DNA of 64,000 nucleotides, taken from contig NC_061798.1 of the NCBI RefSeq assembly GCF_021462225.1, positions 22,528,820 through 22,592,819 on the forward strand, given 5' to 3'. Positions 50,401 to 61,310 of this stretch are shown piece by piece; position 1 is the stretch's first letter, and each line of letters opens with the position of its first letter. Origin of the DNA: Girardinichthys multiradiatus. Its lineage: Eukaryota; Chordata; Actinopteri; Cyprinodontiformes; Goodeidae. The position numbers and the translations under genes were made by a program. The notes below the pieces were generated by a model. It did no database searches. It saw only the letters and a program-made list of their open reading frames with translations, and was not told the DNA's origin.

Positions 50401-50471
50401 TAACTACCACACAGTCATGTTTTCAACGTTCTCTCGTATTGTGATTATGAATATATTATGCAATATTCAAA

Positions 50472-50719
50472 ATTAATACTTTAATATTTTAGTAAATAAT
50501 GTTTTGGTCTGTTAAGGGTTGTCCTGTGAATACCAGCCCAATAATGCGGAGGTATTAGGATAAAATTGAAAGGGATGAGCCAAGCTCTGACATTATTGAA
50601 CAGCAAAACTCTGCACACACATGGAATGAATTCACACAATTTCTTAAAATACAAGAATTTATTAACAAAAATAAGTCAACTCAAAGTCAAACATATTTCA
50701 ATCAACAAAGTCTTTACTA
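50472..50719. repeat. Duplicated segment X, copy 1
   Basis: About 250 bp closely matching 60902-61149, from 'attaatactttaatatttta' to 'tttactatgc', with scattered substitutions. Here it continues into unrelated DNA ('aaaaacaatcc'); in the other copy it joins the left flank of a Tc1-B element. Confidence 0.8.
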
Positions 50720-51589
50720 TGCAAAAACAATCCTAAATTACTAAGCAGAATGAAAGAATAAGGAAGACTAATGGGCTATGTACAATTTAAACTAGTGAAT
50801 CAAAGATGGTTAAAAACCATGACCGAAAGAGTGATGCAATATTACCATTCAATGTTATTTATGTCTGAGAATCAAGAATTATCTTGAAGAATCTGGAAAT
50901 TTAGTCTGGGAACTAAATTAGGCAATAATTGGTATACCTTTCAACAACCATTCACAATGCAAGATCAAATAAAATATTATTTTAATAAAATAACATTTTA
51001 AAGAAGGATTTGCTGAATAAAACCAACCTTCTGGATGACTAATTCTCAATGGTGTTTAATTAGCTGCCTTTATTTATTAAGGTAATATAATAAGGTAATT
51101 TTGTGGTTGTGACATGACAAAATGTGAAAACTTTCAAGCAATGTGAGTAGTTTTACAAGGTACCGTGTAGTGGATCCATGTTTAACATCCTACAATAAGT
51201 TTTGCCTTACTGTATTCATATGTGCTTTTGCATTTAACTATGTTTATACAGAAGAAAAGGAACCTCCTGTTGAGAAACGTCTCCCAACATTTGTGTTTAA
51301 ACATGCCACAGCCTACCGGTTTGTGGCTCTCATGAAATCCAAGGATTTCCTTTTTCTCACTAATTGTTGCATGCAGGTCTTCTTTTCAAACCCCCATGCT
51401 GACATTAGCAGCTTCACCTCAGTCTATACGATTCATATATCTGTCCACAACCTATTTTGGTCTCATAAAGTAAAAGTCAGTCATTTAGGGACAAAAGCAC
51501 TGCATGTGTGCCCGCACAGTGCAGGAGACATCATGGAAAAACAGACTCTGCAGGAGCTTGCTGAACAGCAGGGCTTTGAAGGCCTCAGA

Positions 51590-52780
51590 GGTTTGTTGAG
51601 AACATTAGTGAACAAACAGCGTCATGAAGACCAAGGAGCACAGCAGACAGATAAGGAAGAATGTTGTGGAGGTTTAAAGCAGACTTAAGGTTATGAAACA
51701 AAATCTCTCTTATAATATCTCACAGAGCTCTGTTCAATCTATCATCTGAAGAAAATGTTCTGCTCAGAGGAGGCCACATTTACACATTTGGCATAGAAGA
51801 AAAACACTACGTGTGGCGGGAACAAATAGTGCTCAAGGCCCTGAACACACCATCTCCACAGTGAAACATTGTGGTGGCAGTATAATGCTGCAGGATTGTT
51901 TTTCATCAGCAGGGAAGCAGGTCAGAATTGATGGGAAGATAGATGCAGCTAAATACAAGGCAATACTGGAAGAAAGGCTGTCTGCAAAAGACATAAAACG
52001 GGTGGGGAACACCTTCCAACGGGACAACAACCTGCAATGAGAGATGTTAAATGGTTTAGTCCAAAGCATAGTCCTATGGTAAAATTGGCATAGTCAAAGG
52101 CTAGATGTAAATCCAATTGAGAATCTATATCAAGAAGTAAAAAGTCATGTTCAAAGATGCCCTCAATTCAGTCTGACTGAGCTGGAGCTATTTTACAATG
52201 AAGAAAGGCAAATATTTCAGTCTGTAGATGTGCAAAGCTAGTACAAACATACGCCGTGCAGCTGCAAATGCAGCAAAAGGTGATTCTACAAATTATTGAC
52301 TCAGAGGAGCTCAATACAAGTCAACACTATACTTGAGTACATGATGAATATATCTCCCCTGAGTTAGTGTTAATGATATTTAGATTTGCATTTGTAAGTT
52401 CATTTAAAACCAAGATAATTTTTGATTCAACTTCACAATGCTAGTTTGTGTTGGTCTTTTACATGAAGTCTCAATAAGACGTTTGTGGTTGAAGGTGAAA
52501 AAATCTGAAGAAATTTCAATGAGCAGGAAATCCCTTTACAAGACACTGTGATTTTATTTCCCATGAAAAAAACAAAGATTGGGAGTTTATTTTGGAAAGA
52601 TATTCACCGCGTTTTGAAAAACATTATTTGAGTATAAGTGGAAAATCATATTTAACAGAAATAAAGGCTTGAAAACATCAGTCGGTGTGTAATTGATCTA
52701 TATAATGTGTGAATTGAGTTATTGAAATAAAACGAACTTATCCGTATTATTCAAATTTATTGAATGGCTCTGTGTATCTT
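51590..52780 (+). repeat. Tc1-like transposon relic
   Basis: The N-terminal transposase region near 51620, the 'VKHCGGSIMLQDCFSSAGKQ' block at 51861-51920, a degraded 'NPIE' region at ~52112, and a right end near 52640-52775 all lie in the expected order on the + strand. Many stops and frameshifts. Confidence 0.65.
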
Positions 52781-54429
52781 CACTCAATTCACAGAGACAA
52801 TGAGGCAAGGTATTTATGCGCATGAATGATTCAATTCAGTTTAGGCTTAGAGAAGGTCTTTTAAGCATTCATTAAATACAATCTAAATCAATAAACATAA
52901 ATGTTGACAAAACAAAGCTATGGATCACACAGTCACAGTCCACATTTTGGGATCATGCTCCTGAACAGTCGACCATTCTGTTAAAATCTGTCCTGCATTT
53001 AGTTATTCATGTGAGGCACAAACATTGTTGGATGAAACTGTTTGAGCTTGCTTCAGGTTTGTTTACATGAAATTTCTCATGCAAAGAGGTGATTAGTGTT
53101 GTCATGGTGCCTGTGCTTGCTTGCTTGAGAAATAATCATTTACTTTCAAATGCAAACCACACAAGACGTTATCAAAAGTGGGAAACTGCATGTTTCTGTG
53201 ACTTCACCTCCTAATCAGAAGTTTTATTTTGTTTTATTTTGTACAGGATCCTGACTGTGGTAGTGACGTCTTGTCTATCACATAAAATCCCAATAAAACA
53301 CACAGAGGTTTTTGGTTGTAATGTGATTATATGTGAAAAAGTTAAAGGATTATGTGTCCTTTACATATCAGTGAAAAATTCCATATTCGCTCAAAACAAC
53401 AGGTATAGCCAACCATTATTTTCACAGCTAAAAATACAAGTAACAATTTCTCAAAACCTTAAGATTATTGGCAATGTGTATGCATAAACAGCCATGGTCG
53501 TTTCGTCTTGATGTTGCAGTGAAACAATGGCTTTTTGTGCCTGGTACACATCCACCATCAACATTTCTCTGACCTTGGCTGATTCACACCTAGTCAGCAG
53601 AATCAAATAACTAATTACAATGCCTCAGCTTCTATTCAAATCCATCACAATGTATTTATCAGCATCAATAATCCTGCCCCTTGCTTAATGTTATCAAAAT
53701 CATTGAATTGTTTTGTGACACTGGGATATATATCATTCAGAAATGACAGTTTAACCATCATTTCTGAAGTATTCTTCAGAAATGATGGTTAAACAACCTT
53801 ATATTTCCTTAAGGTTGTTTGTATGTGTAAAATGACTGACTATCAGTTCTTCCATGAACTGTCCTGAACAAAGACAAACAGTCTACAGTCTGGTCTTACT
53901 GATCTTTCAGCAGTGGAGGCCTGTATATTCAACTCACCCATTGTGTCTCTTAGATATTTAGCTAAACTAACCCAAACACTGAATTTTAAATTTAGTTGTA
54001 CGACGATGATAAACAACTAAACAAGACAACCCAGGTTTTTCTGTATCTGGAAATGTCTGCAATCTTGGAAAAATGAATAGTTAATGTCAGAGGGTACTCA
54101 CAATGAAGAAGCAGGAAGGTTAAACTTACAAACAACTCATATTTAGTAAAAATGGTTTCCATAAATGTCCCTAAACTCATGAATTGTATTTTAATATTGC
54201 CATTTCTTTAAATCAAGATTTTTTTTTAATGTTTTATAGTATCCTCTGTGTTGGGCAGCAAAGTATAGAGACACGCCTCCAAATTAGAAATAAAATGATA
54301 GCCAGTTTTCATGATTATCATGATAAGATTTCTTACAGTTAGTAATATCATTTTTGAAATAAATGACCACCATTATGATGAATTAAAACCATTTGTGATA
54401 ACATTGATAGTAAAAACTCCCAAGTTTGG
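52781..54429. other. Intergenic DNA with one Tc1-like terminal relic
   Basis: 53275-53360 shares 'cataaaatcccaataaaaca' with the old Tc1-like ends. Otherwise there is nothing recognisable, apart from a small imperfect palindrome near 53738-53795 ('cagaaatgac' / 'cagaaatgatgg'). Confidence 0.4.
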
Positions 54430-55110
54430 AGTGGAGCTCATCTCATCTTGAATCTGAACAAAATGAAAGAGATGATTGCAGATTTTAGAAGAAACAGGAC
54501 TACATCAAACACTGGTTCCATCATGAGAGAAGAAGTGAAGGAGATGGAGGAGTATACAGCTACATCTCAGTACATTAGAATATGTGTTCCGATTAAAAGT
54601 GTCTTTTGAGCACAAACAACCTTTAAGCAGATGTTAAATATATGTTTCATTAAGCCAACATTTCTTTATTCTAAATGTGTTTTTTTCAGTGTGATGTAAC
54701 ATTGTAATTTTAAATGTCATGTTTTCATTGGCTGCAAGTAGAAAACCATCATAACCAACAGAAAGAAAGGCTTGAAAATGTCAGTCTGTGTTTATTTAAT
54801 GTATATCATGTGCTTCACTTAGTGAATTCAATTATTTCAAAAGTTCAAATCACTAAGTGAAACGCTTCTAAGAGACACCTGTAAATTTCCTGGTGTTCAC
54901 CAATGGACATGACAGGAGAAACCACAGGGAAATGGTACTATTTCTTGAGGACGCGTAGGTCCTTCAGCAAGATGCTGCCAATCTTCTATAAATCTCTTGT
55001 AGAAAATATAATCTCTTCTGCCATCATCAGTTGGGGTAGCAGAATGAGAGCCAGTAAATTAAAGAAAAACCAAAATAAGCTGACGCAAAAGGCTAACAGT
55101 ACAAAGAAAG
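54430..55110 (+). repeat. Rex1-like LINE ORF2 remnant split by a MITE
   Basis: 54455-54555 reads 'LNLNKMKEMIADFRRNR' and 54930-55100 reads 'YYFLRRLRSF'-like sequence followed by 'ISSAIISWGSRMRASKLKK', both post-RT motifs of Rex1-type LINEs. The break between them is occupied by the element at 54558-54890. Confidence 0.6.
54558..54890. mobile_element. Tc1-type MITE
   Basis: About 333 bp. The left end 'cagctacatctcagtacatt' and right end 'gcttctaagagacacctg' (followed by TA) are degraded inverted ends of the 'aggtgcatctcaataaatt' type. The inner 'gaaaggcttgaaaatgtcag' also occurs at 52665-52685. No coding sequence. Confidence 0.5.
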
Positions 55111-56330
55111 ATGTTTAATCAAATGAAGAGCATAATGGACAACCCCCTCTTCACAAGACTGTGATACAACAAACTGGTTGGGCTTAAGACAGATTCATTG
55201 GATATTAAACATTTGTTTTTTCTCAACAATTTTCTAAACTTAAACAGTGATAAACAGGAATAATCACAGCATAAAGTTCTTACAATTCTAGCCTTAAAGC
55301 TGTTATTTACACAGTCACATTTCTATCAACCACCATGTCAAACACTACTTTCAGTGAGCACATAATTTGTGTTCAGCATAACAGAACTGGGAAATGGCTG
55401 TGGCACAAAGATTTCTCCAGACTAGTCATCATTGCTGAGCTTGTTTTAACACACAGCGGTCTCGCTCAGTCTGCACTGTACTTCAGGTGATCATCGCTTG
55501 TCTTGTGTGTTGGAGTAATAAGTGCTTAGTTTGTGGTAAACAATTTGATTGCTTCTTAAACTGCGTTAGAAATTTTTTAGAAGTGAAGCTTTATCTGAAA
55601 GTGTTATTTAGGTTGTTATAGCTCAGCATCCAGAGGTGATCGGCTCCACCAGGCTCTTCTACATTCACTGTTTACTATGAAATGTTCTCAGTTTTTTCTT
55701 GTTGTTCTTGTTGTGTTTTAATCAGACTCTTTAAACAAACCCCATTCAGAAATAAGGACTGACCAAACGCTACATCACGTACATTAGTCTCATGTTTGAA
55801 GCTTTTTAAAATAGCACACCCAAGAAGTTGTGTTGTGTTGTTCAGGAAGAGCTAAGATATACAAATAGCTACGTGAACAGACTAAGCTGGACCGAGCTTG
55901 TTTTTCTCAGCAAACCTCTTTGCAACACTTGAGCAGGCTGGATCTGTAAAGGTCCACAGCCACTGCCAGATGGAGGGGAGACTTCATTCCTGACTTCTGT
56001 ACACATTGCTGTTCACAAAGTGTGCAGCATGTAATAACACCAGATTCTTATCTGTATTTACTTCTGCAGTGACAGAAAAATATCTTCGTAGGCAGTTTTA
56101 GACAATCTTACATTTCGACCAACCCATGTGTTTGTGCTTTTCTGACATGGTTGCAGTGGAGCTCCCCTTAGAACCTGAGAAGACATGGAACATTTACCAT
56201 TTAAAAACTGAGTTACAGACTTACCCAAGGCCTGTTAACAGAGTGGTGTTTTTAGAGTTTTATTCTTTCTCAGCGCATGGGTATTTGGTGTGTTTTGATC
56301 AAAGATGAATTTGGTAGCTATGCATAAGAA
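55111..56330. other. Intergenic DNA, nothing recognised
   Basis: Only short open frames are present. There is no repeat that I can name. Confidence 0.35.
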
Positions 56331-56490
56331 ATCTCCAGCTGGTGGCAGGAATGTGTCTTTAACTTTGAAACTCAGAAGAATAACCACAACAGCAGTTACA
56401 TCTCTTATCATTTTAAACTTTAATCCAAGTAGCTGTACACAAAGTGAAAGTTTGCTCCTCATTTCCTGCGCGGTATGTTATGTAAACATA
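56331..56490. repeat. 160-bp flank shared with the other Tc1-B locus
   Basis: Matches 61151-61310 base for base as far as I can see ('atctccagctggtggcagga' to 'atgttatgtaaacata'), at a constant offset of 4820. The Tc1-B element follows immediately at both sites. Confidence 0.9.
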
Positions 56491-58101
56491 CAGGTCCTTC
56501 TCAAAATATTAGCATATTGTGATAAAGTTCATTATTTTCCATAATGTCATGATGAAAATTTAACATTCATATATTTTAGATTCATTGCACACTAACTGAA
56601 ATATTTCAGGTCTTTTATTGTCTTAATACGGATGATTTTGGCATACAGCTCATGAAAACCCAAAATTCCTATCTCACAAAATTAGCATATTTCATCCGAC
56701 CAATAAAAGAAAAGTGTTTTTAATACAAAAAACGTCAACCTTCAAATAATCATATACAGTTATGCACTCAATACTTGGTCGGGAATCCTTTTGCAGAAAT
56801 GACTGCTTCAATGCGGCGTGGCATGGAGGCAATCAGCCTGTGGCACTGCTGAGGTCTTATGGAGGCCCAGGATGCTTCGATAGCGGCCTTTAGCTCATCC
56901 AGAGTGTTGGGTCTTGAGTCTCTCAACGTTCTCTTCACAATATCCCACAGATTCTCTATGGGGTTCAGGTCAGGAGAGTTGGCAGGCCAATTGAGCACAG
57001 TGATACCATGGTCAGTAAACCATTTACCAGTGGTTTTGGCACTGTGAGCAGGTGCCAGGTCGTGCTGAAAAATGAAATCTTCATCTCCATAAAGCTTTTC
57101 AGCAGATGGAAGCATGAAGTGCTCCAAAATCTCCTGATAGCTAGCTGCATTGACCCTGCCCTTGATAAAACACAGTGGACCAACACCAGCAGCTGACACG
57201 GCACCCCAGACCATCACTGACTGTGGGTACTTGACACTGGACTTCTGGCATTTTGGCATTTCCTTCTCCCCAGTCTTCCTCCAGACTCTGGCACCTTGAT
57301 TTCCAAATGACATGCAGAATTTGCTTTCATTCCAAAAAAAGTACTTTGGACCACTGAGCAACAGTCCAGTGCTGCTTCTCTGTAGCCCAGGTCAGGCGCT
57401 TCTGCTGCTGTTTCTTGTTCAAAAGTGGCTTGACCTGGGGAATGCGGCACCTGTAGCCCATTTCCTGCACATACCTGTGCACGGTGGCTCTGGATGTTTC
57501 TACTCCAGACTCAGTCCACTGCTTCCGCAGGTCCTCCAAGGTCTGGAATCGGCCCTTCTCCACAATCTTCCTCAGGGTCCGGTCACCTCTTCTCGTTGTG
57601 CAGCGTTTTCTGCCACACTTTTTCCTTCCCACAGACTTCCCACTGAGGTGCCTTGATACAGCACTCTGGGAACAGCCTATTCGTTCAGAAATCTCTTTCT
57701 GTGTCTTACCCTCTTGCTTGAGGGTGTCAATAGTGGCCTTCTGGACAGCAGTCAGGTCGGCAGTCTTACCCATGATTGGGGTTTTGAGTGATGATCCAGG
57801 CTGGGAGTTTTAAAGGCCTCAGGAATCTTTTGCAGGTGTTTAGAGTTAACTCGTTGATTCAGATGATTAGGTTCATAGCTCGTTTAGAGACCCTTTTAAT
57901 GATATGCTAATTTTGTGAGATAGGAATTTTGGGTTTTCATGAGCTGTATGCCAAAATCATCCGTATTAAGACAATAAAAGACCTGAAATATTTCAGTTAG
58001 TGTGCAATGAATCTAAAATATATGAATGTTAAATTTTCATCACGACATTATGGAAAATAATGAACTTTATCACAATATGCTAATATTTTGAGAAGGACCT
58101 G
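56491..58101 (-). mobile_element. Tc1/mariner transposon, family B copy 2
   Basis: 1611-bp element between TA at 56489-56490 and 58102-58103, with ~200-bp inverted repeats (56491-56697 and 57902-58101). It is the longest copy of the family here. The minus-strand transposase has a single-base frameshift. Confidence 0.93.
56768..57773 (-). pseudogene. Tc1-like transposase, frameshift at the first catalytic Asp
   Basis: Begins at 57773 with 'MGKTADLTAVQKATIDTLKQ', keeps the helix-turn-helix 'ISERIGCSQSAVSRHL' and the basic GRPR-like 'GRKKCGRKRC' segment, plus the 14 codons missing from copy 1. The frame then shifts at ~57340: where copy 1 reads 'LFSDES', one extra base destroys the Asp codon and brings a stop. 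The remaining half (57361-56768) is open, with 'FQHDLAPAHS' and 'LNPIENLWDI' (second Asp and catalytic Glu). Apart from this shift the frame is complete. The same lesion is present in copy 3. Confidence 0.92.
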
Positions 58102-59036
58102 TATAGTCTGGTCACATGAAATAATTTTAAACATCAACCCAAAATCACCATCCAAAAGTGAAGTTTGCATGTGGGAACGTGGTGGTGTGGGTTTACAACA
58201 AGCAAGACAATAATCCCCAAAACACAATCAAGGAAACTCCTAATGGCTTTCAGAGAAAGAAAGTAAAACTGCCAGAAGGGCCCAATCAATTATCTGAATT
58301 GTATCAAACTGAAAATCCACGGAAAGAACTTCAAATCAGAGCACAAATAAAGGACCCCCAGAACCTTTAAGATTTGAAGACAGTTTGGGCCTGATCTTCA
58401 TAAGGTTTACATTTACAAGACCACATGCGTCCGCAAAGCTGATCTACAAGTCAGGTGCCAATTGGATTATGTGTGTAAAATCACAACAGTGGGCGCAAAC
58501 CTTTTAGCATGTGTGCACATTACTGATCATATGCCAGAGAAGCGCGTACAGCCTGTATAACTGTTACTGCACATCATGCACAGGACCCATTGTGCTTTGA
58601 TGTCGATAATATAATGAATAGGAATAAAATAAAGACATTATGGGCCAGATAAAATACTTCATTTGCAAACTAGATGCTAAAATCACTTTTTAGCTGGTGA
58701 AAAATCACCATTTTAAGACGGGCTATTCCACAGGGTGAGAAAGACAACTGTATGCTTCAACCCTGTCACTAAAAACACATTATTGACAGTAACATTGTGT
58801 CATTGCAGAGCAATCGGTGCTAAATCGGTTTGATTACATTTTTTAAATGTAATCAAATGCATGAACACATGCCAGAGGAGGGTTTATGCAGTAAAAAAAA
58901 AGGATTTTGTGTCACCAAAAAACTATTTAAACAATCAAACATGTTGTATATTGTTAAAATATTGGCAAAACAAACAAAAATGAATTCAGTAAAGTCATTG
59001 GAAAATAAATTATTATATGTACATACATTTAAATGA
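58102..59036. other. Intergenic DNA, nothing recognised
   Basis: 58158-58370 is a 70-codon open frame resembling the degraded tail of a Tc1 transposase ('DNNPQNTIKE'), consistent with one more relic. The rest is unremarkable. Confidence 0.4.
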
Positions 59037-59393
59037 GGGCTGCACGGTGGCGCAGTTGGTAGCACTGTTGCCTTGCAGCAAGAAGGTCCTGGGTTCGATT
59101 CCCAGCCTGGGGTCTTTCTGCATGGAGTTTGCATGTTCTCCCCGTGCATGCGTGGGTTCTCACTGGGTACTCCGGCTTCCTCCCAAAGACATGCCTGTTA
59201 GGTTAATTGGTAACTCTAAATTGACCTTAGGTGTATGAATGAGTGTATGCTTGGTTGTTTGTGTGTTGCCCTGCGATGGACTGGCAATCTGTCCAGGGTG
59301 TACCCTGCCTCTCGCCCATAGACTGCTGGAGATAGGCACCAGCTCCCCCGTGACCCACTATGGAATAAGCGGTAGAAAATGACTGACTGACTG
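59037..59393 (+). repeat. tRNA-like SINE-type repeat (copy 4) with 12-bp target duplication
   Basis: Full-length copy from 'gggctgcacggtggcgcag' to the (TGAC)n tail, flanked by a perfect 12-bp repeat 'acatttaaatga' (59025-59036 and 59394-59405). It lies just upstream of the SLC5A7-like 5' exons. Confidence 0.87.
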
Positions 59394-59515
59394 ACATTTA
59401 AATGATTTAAATTCTTTGTAGGACAGTTGATAGTTGTGATGTTTTATGCCAGAAATTAAATCTCTTTCCTCAATTCTGTCTTTTACACAGGAAATACATG
59501 CAGACCTAGTTCAGG

Positions 59516-59942
59516 ATGGCTATCAACATCCCGGGTCTTGTGGTCATGGCAGTGTTCTACATCGTGATTTTGGGAACAGGCATTTGGGCGTCCATGCGCT
59601 CCAAGCGGGTGGAGAAAAAATGCACAGGAGACGGCATGGAGATAACACTTCTAGCTGGACGCAACATTAACTTGCTTGTTGGAATTTTTACCCTTACTGG
59701 TAAAGACGAGCAAATGGCCATCAGTCGGGAAATAAAACCCACAACTTTCAAGTGATGACACATTAGTGTTGGAAAAGTCTGTCAAAAGCACACGTTTAAT
59801 GAGACATTTTGTCCTTCTCTTTCTCCAGCTACATGGGTGGGGGGTGGCTTTATTCTGGGTATCGCTGAGGCAACATACAATCCAACACTCGGTGCAGTTT
59901 GGGCACTCATGCCTGTGCCTTATGTCTTGACCTTCTTCTTAG
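59516..59942 (+). CDS. slc5a7-like: SLC5A7-like (high-affinity choline transporter family), first two coding exons
   Basis: Start of a Na+-coupled transporter of the SLC5 family, closest to CHT1, which takes up choline at cholinergic terminals. Exon 1 coding part 59516-59699 begins 'MAINIPGLVVMAVFYIVILG' with a first membrane segment at ~7-26, a basic loop 'RSKRVEKKC', then 'AGRNINLLVGIFTLT'. Exon 2 is 59829-59942 ('ATWVGGGFILGIAEATYN', then a membrane segment). Donors at 59700 and 59943 are GT; the acceptor before exon 2 is CAG; phases match (184 + 114 nt, 99 codons plus one base). An acceptor at 59490 suggests a 5' UTR exon upstream. The usual ~570-580 residue protein needs about six more exons; none is seen up to 64000, so they lie beyond the window or are lost. 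No lesion is visible in these exons. Confidence 0.88.
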
Positions 59943-60099
59943 GTGAGTGAAGTTTACAGATGGCTTGCAATGTAACGTCACCATGGTGGGTAAACCTGTA
60001 AAGACCATAAACTTTTTTTTTTGTATTTTTCACTACGTTGACTGTTAACAGATACCAGGTTTAACTGGTTGATACATCTGCATTAAGGCAGAAGGGTCT

Positions 60100-60835
60100 T
60101 AATGGTGGAATTGCCTTACTCATATCTTATCCCCTTACAACCGCAAACTTCAATATATTTTGATGGGATTATATAAGGTGGACCAACACAAGGCAGTAAT
60201 TAATTGTGAAGTGAAAGGAAAATTGTTTTCAAAACATATGTATTTAGCCCAGTTTGTACCCCTAAATAAAATCCAGTGCGACCAATTACCTTCAGAAGTC
60301 ACCTAACTGGTGAATAGAGGCCACCTGTGTGTAATTTGGATATGTCTGAAGTTTCACAGACTTTTAAAGATCTTCTTGCTTTGGTCACACCTAATTTATG
60401 CTCTGCTATAAAGAACCAGTAGCAACTATGCAGTGTGTTCCTGTGGCACTTGAACTTTTTACCTGCTAAATTGTCTCCAGTCCTAAATTGGCTAATTAGT
60501 GACTACTTTAATTTATTGATTTTAAGCTGTCTTTTGTATTTGCAATAATTATGATGAATGTTGCTGACATCGTGGCCAAGTTGCTCTTGTACAAGAGGTC
60601 TCATCTGTTTAAATAAAGGTTAAATAAAATAATTTAATGATAATACTAAGACACAATAGCAAACAAAAATGATTTGGTTGTCCTATTAAACTGAGAAGCC
60701 AAACAATGGGAGCCTCAATCAGAGAAATGGTCAAGAGGCCCATGGTAACTCTGGAGGAGCTGCAGAGACTCATAGCTCCGGTTAGAGAATCTGCTGACAG
60801 AACAGGCTTGTAGTTGTGTCCTCTGGCCTTTAGGT
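60100..60835 (+). repeat. Tc1-like transposon relic in the SLC5A7-like intron 2
   Basis: Starts with the old Tc1 end ('ccttacaaccgcaaacttca', 'attgtgaagtgaaaggaaaa') and includes a degraded coding segment near 60690-60790 ('gaggagctgcagagactcat') like that seen in related Tc1 transposases. Broken throughout. Confidence 0.6.
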
Positions 60836-60901
60836 AAGAATGACAAAAATAAAGTCAACAGAAGTAGTTTGCATTTCTGAATATATTATTTAATATTTAA
60901 T

Positions 60902-61149
60902 ATTAATACTTTAATATTTTATCAAATAATATTTTGGTCTGTTAAGGGTTGTCTTGTGAATACCAGCCCATTAAGGCAATGGTATTAGGACAAAATCGAA
61001 AGGGATGAGCCAAGCTCTGACATTGAACAGCAAAACTCTGCACACACATGAAATGAATTCACACAATTTCTTAAAATACAAGAATTTATTAACAAAAATA
61101 AGTCAACTCAAAGTCAGACATATTTCAATCAACAAACTCTTTACTATGC
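60902..61149. repeat. Duplicated segment X, copy 2
   Basis: Matches 50472-50719. It ends at 'tttactatgc' and is joined directly to the 160-bp Tc1-B flank (61151-61310), although at the other locus these two pieces are 5.6 kb apart. Confidence 0.8.
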
Positions 61150-61150
61150 T

Positions 61151-61310
61151 ATCTCCAGCTGGTGGCAGGAATGTGTCTTTAACTTTGAAACTCAGAAGAA
61201 TAACCACAACAGCAGTTACATCTCTTATCATTTTAAACTTTAATCCAAGTAGCTGTACACAAAGTGAAAGTTTGCTCCTCATTTCCTGCGCGGTATGTTA
61301 TGTAAACATA
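61151..61310. repeat. 160-bp flank shared with Tc1-B copy 2
   Basis: Same sequence as 56331-56490, ending in the TA target at 61309-61310. Confidence 0.9.

Noticed and set aside
51143..51688. 181-codon open frame
   Set aside because: It mixes unrelated sequence with the N-terminal region of a Tc1 relic. No single protein family covers it.
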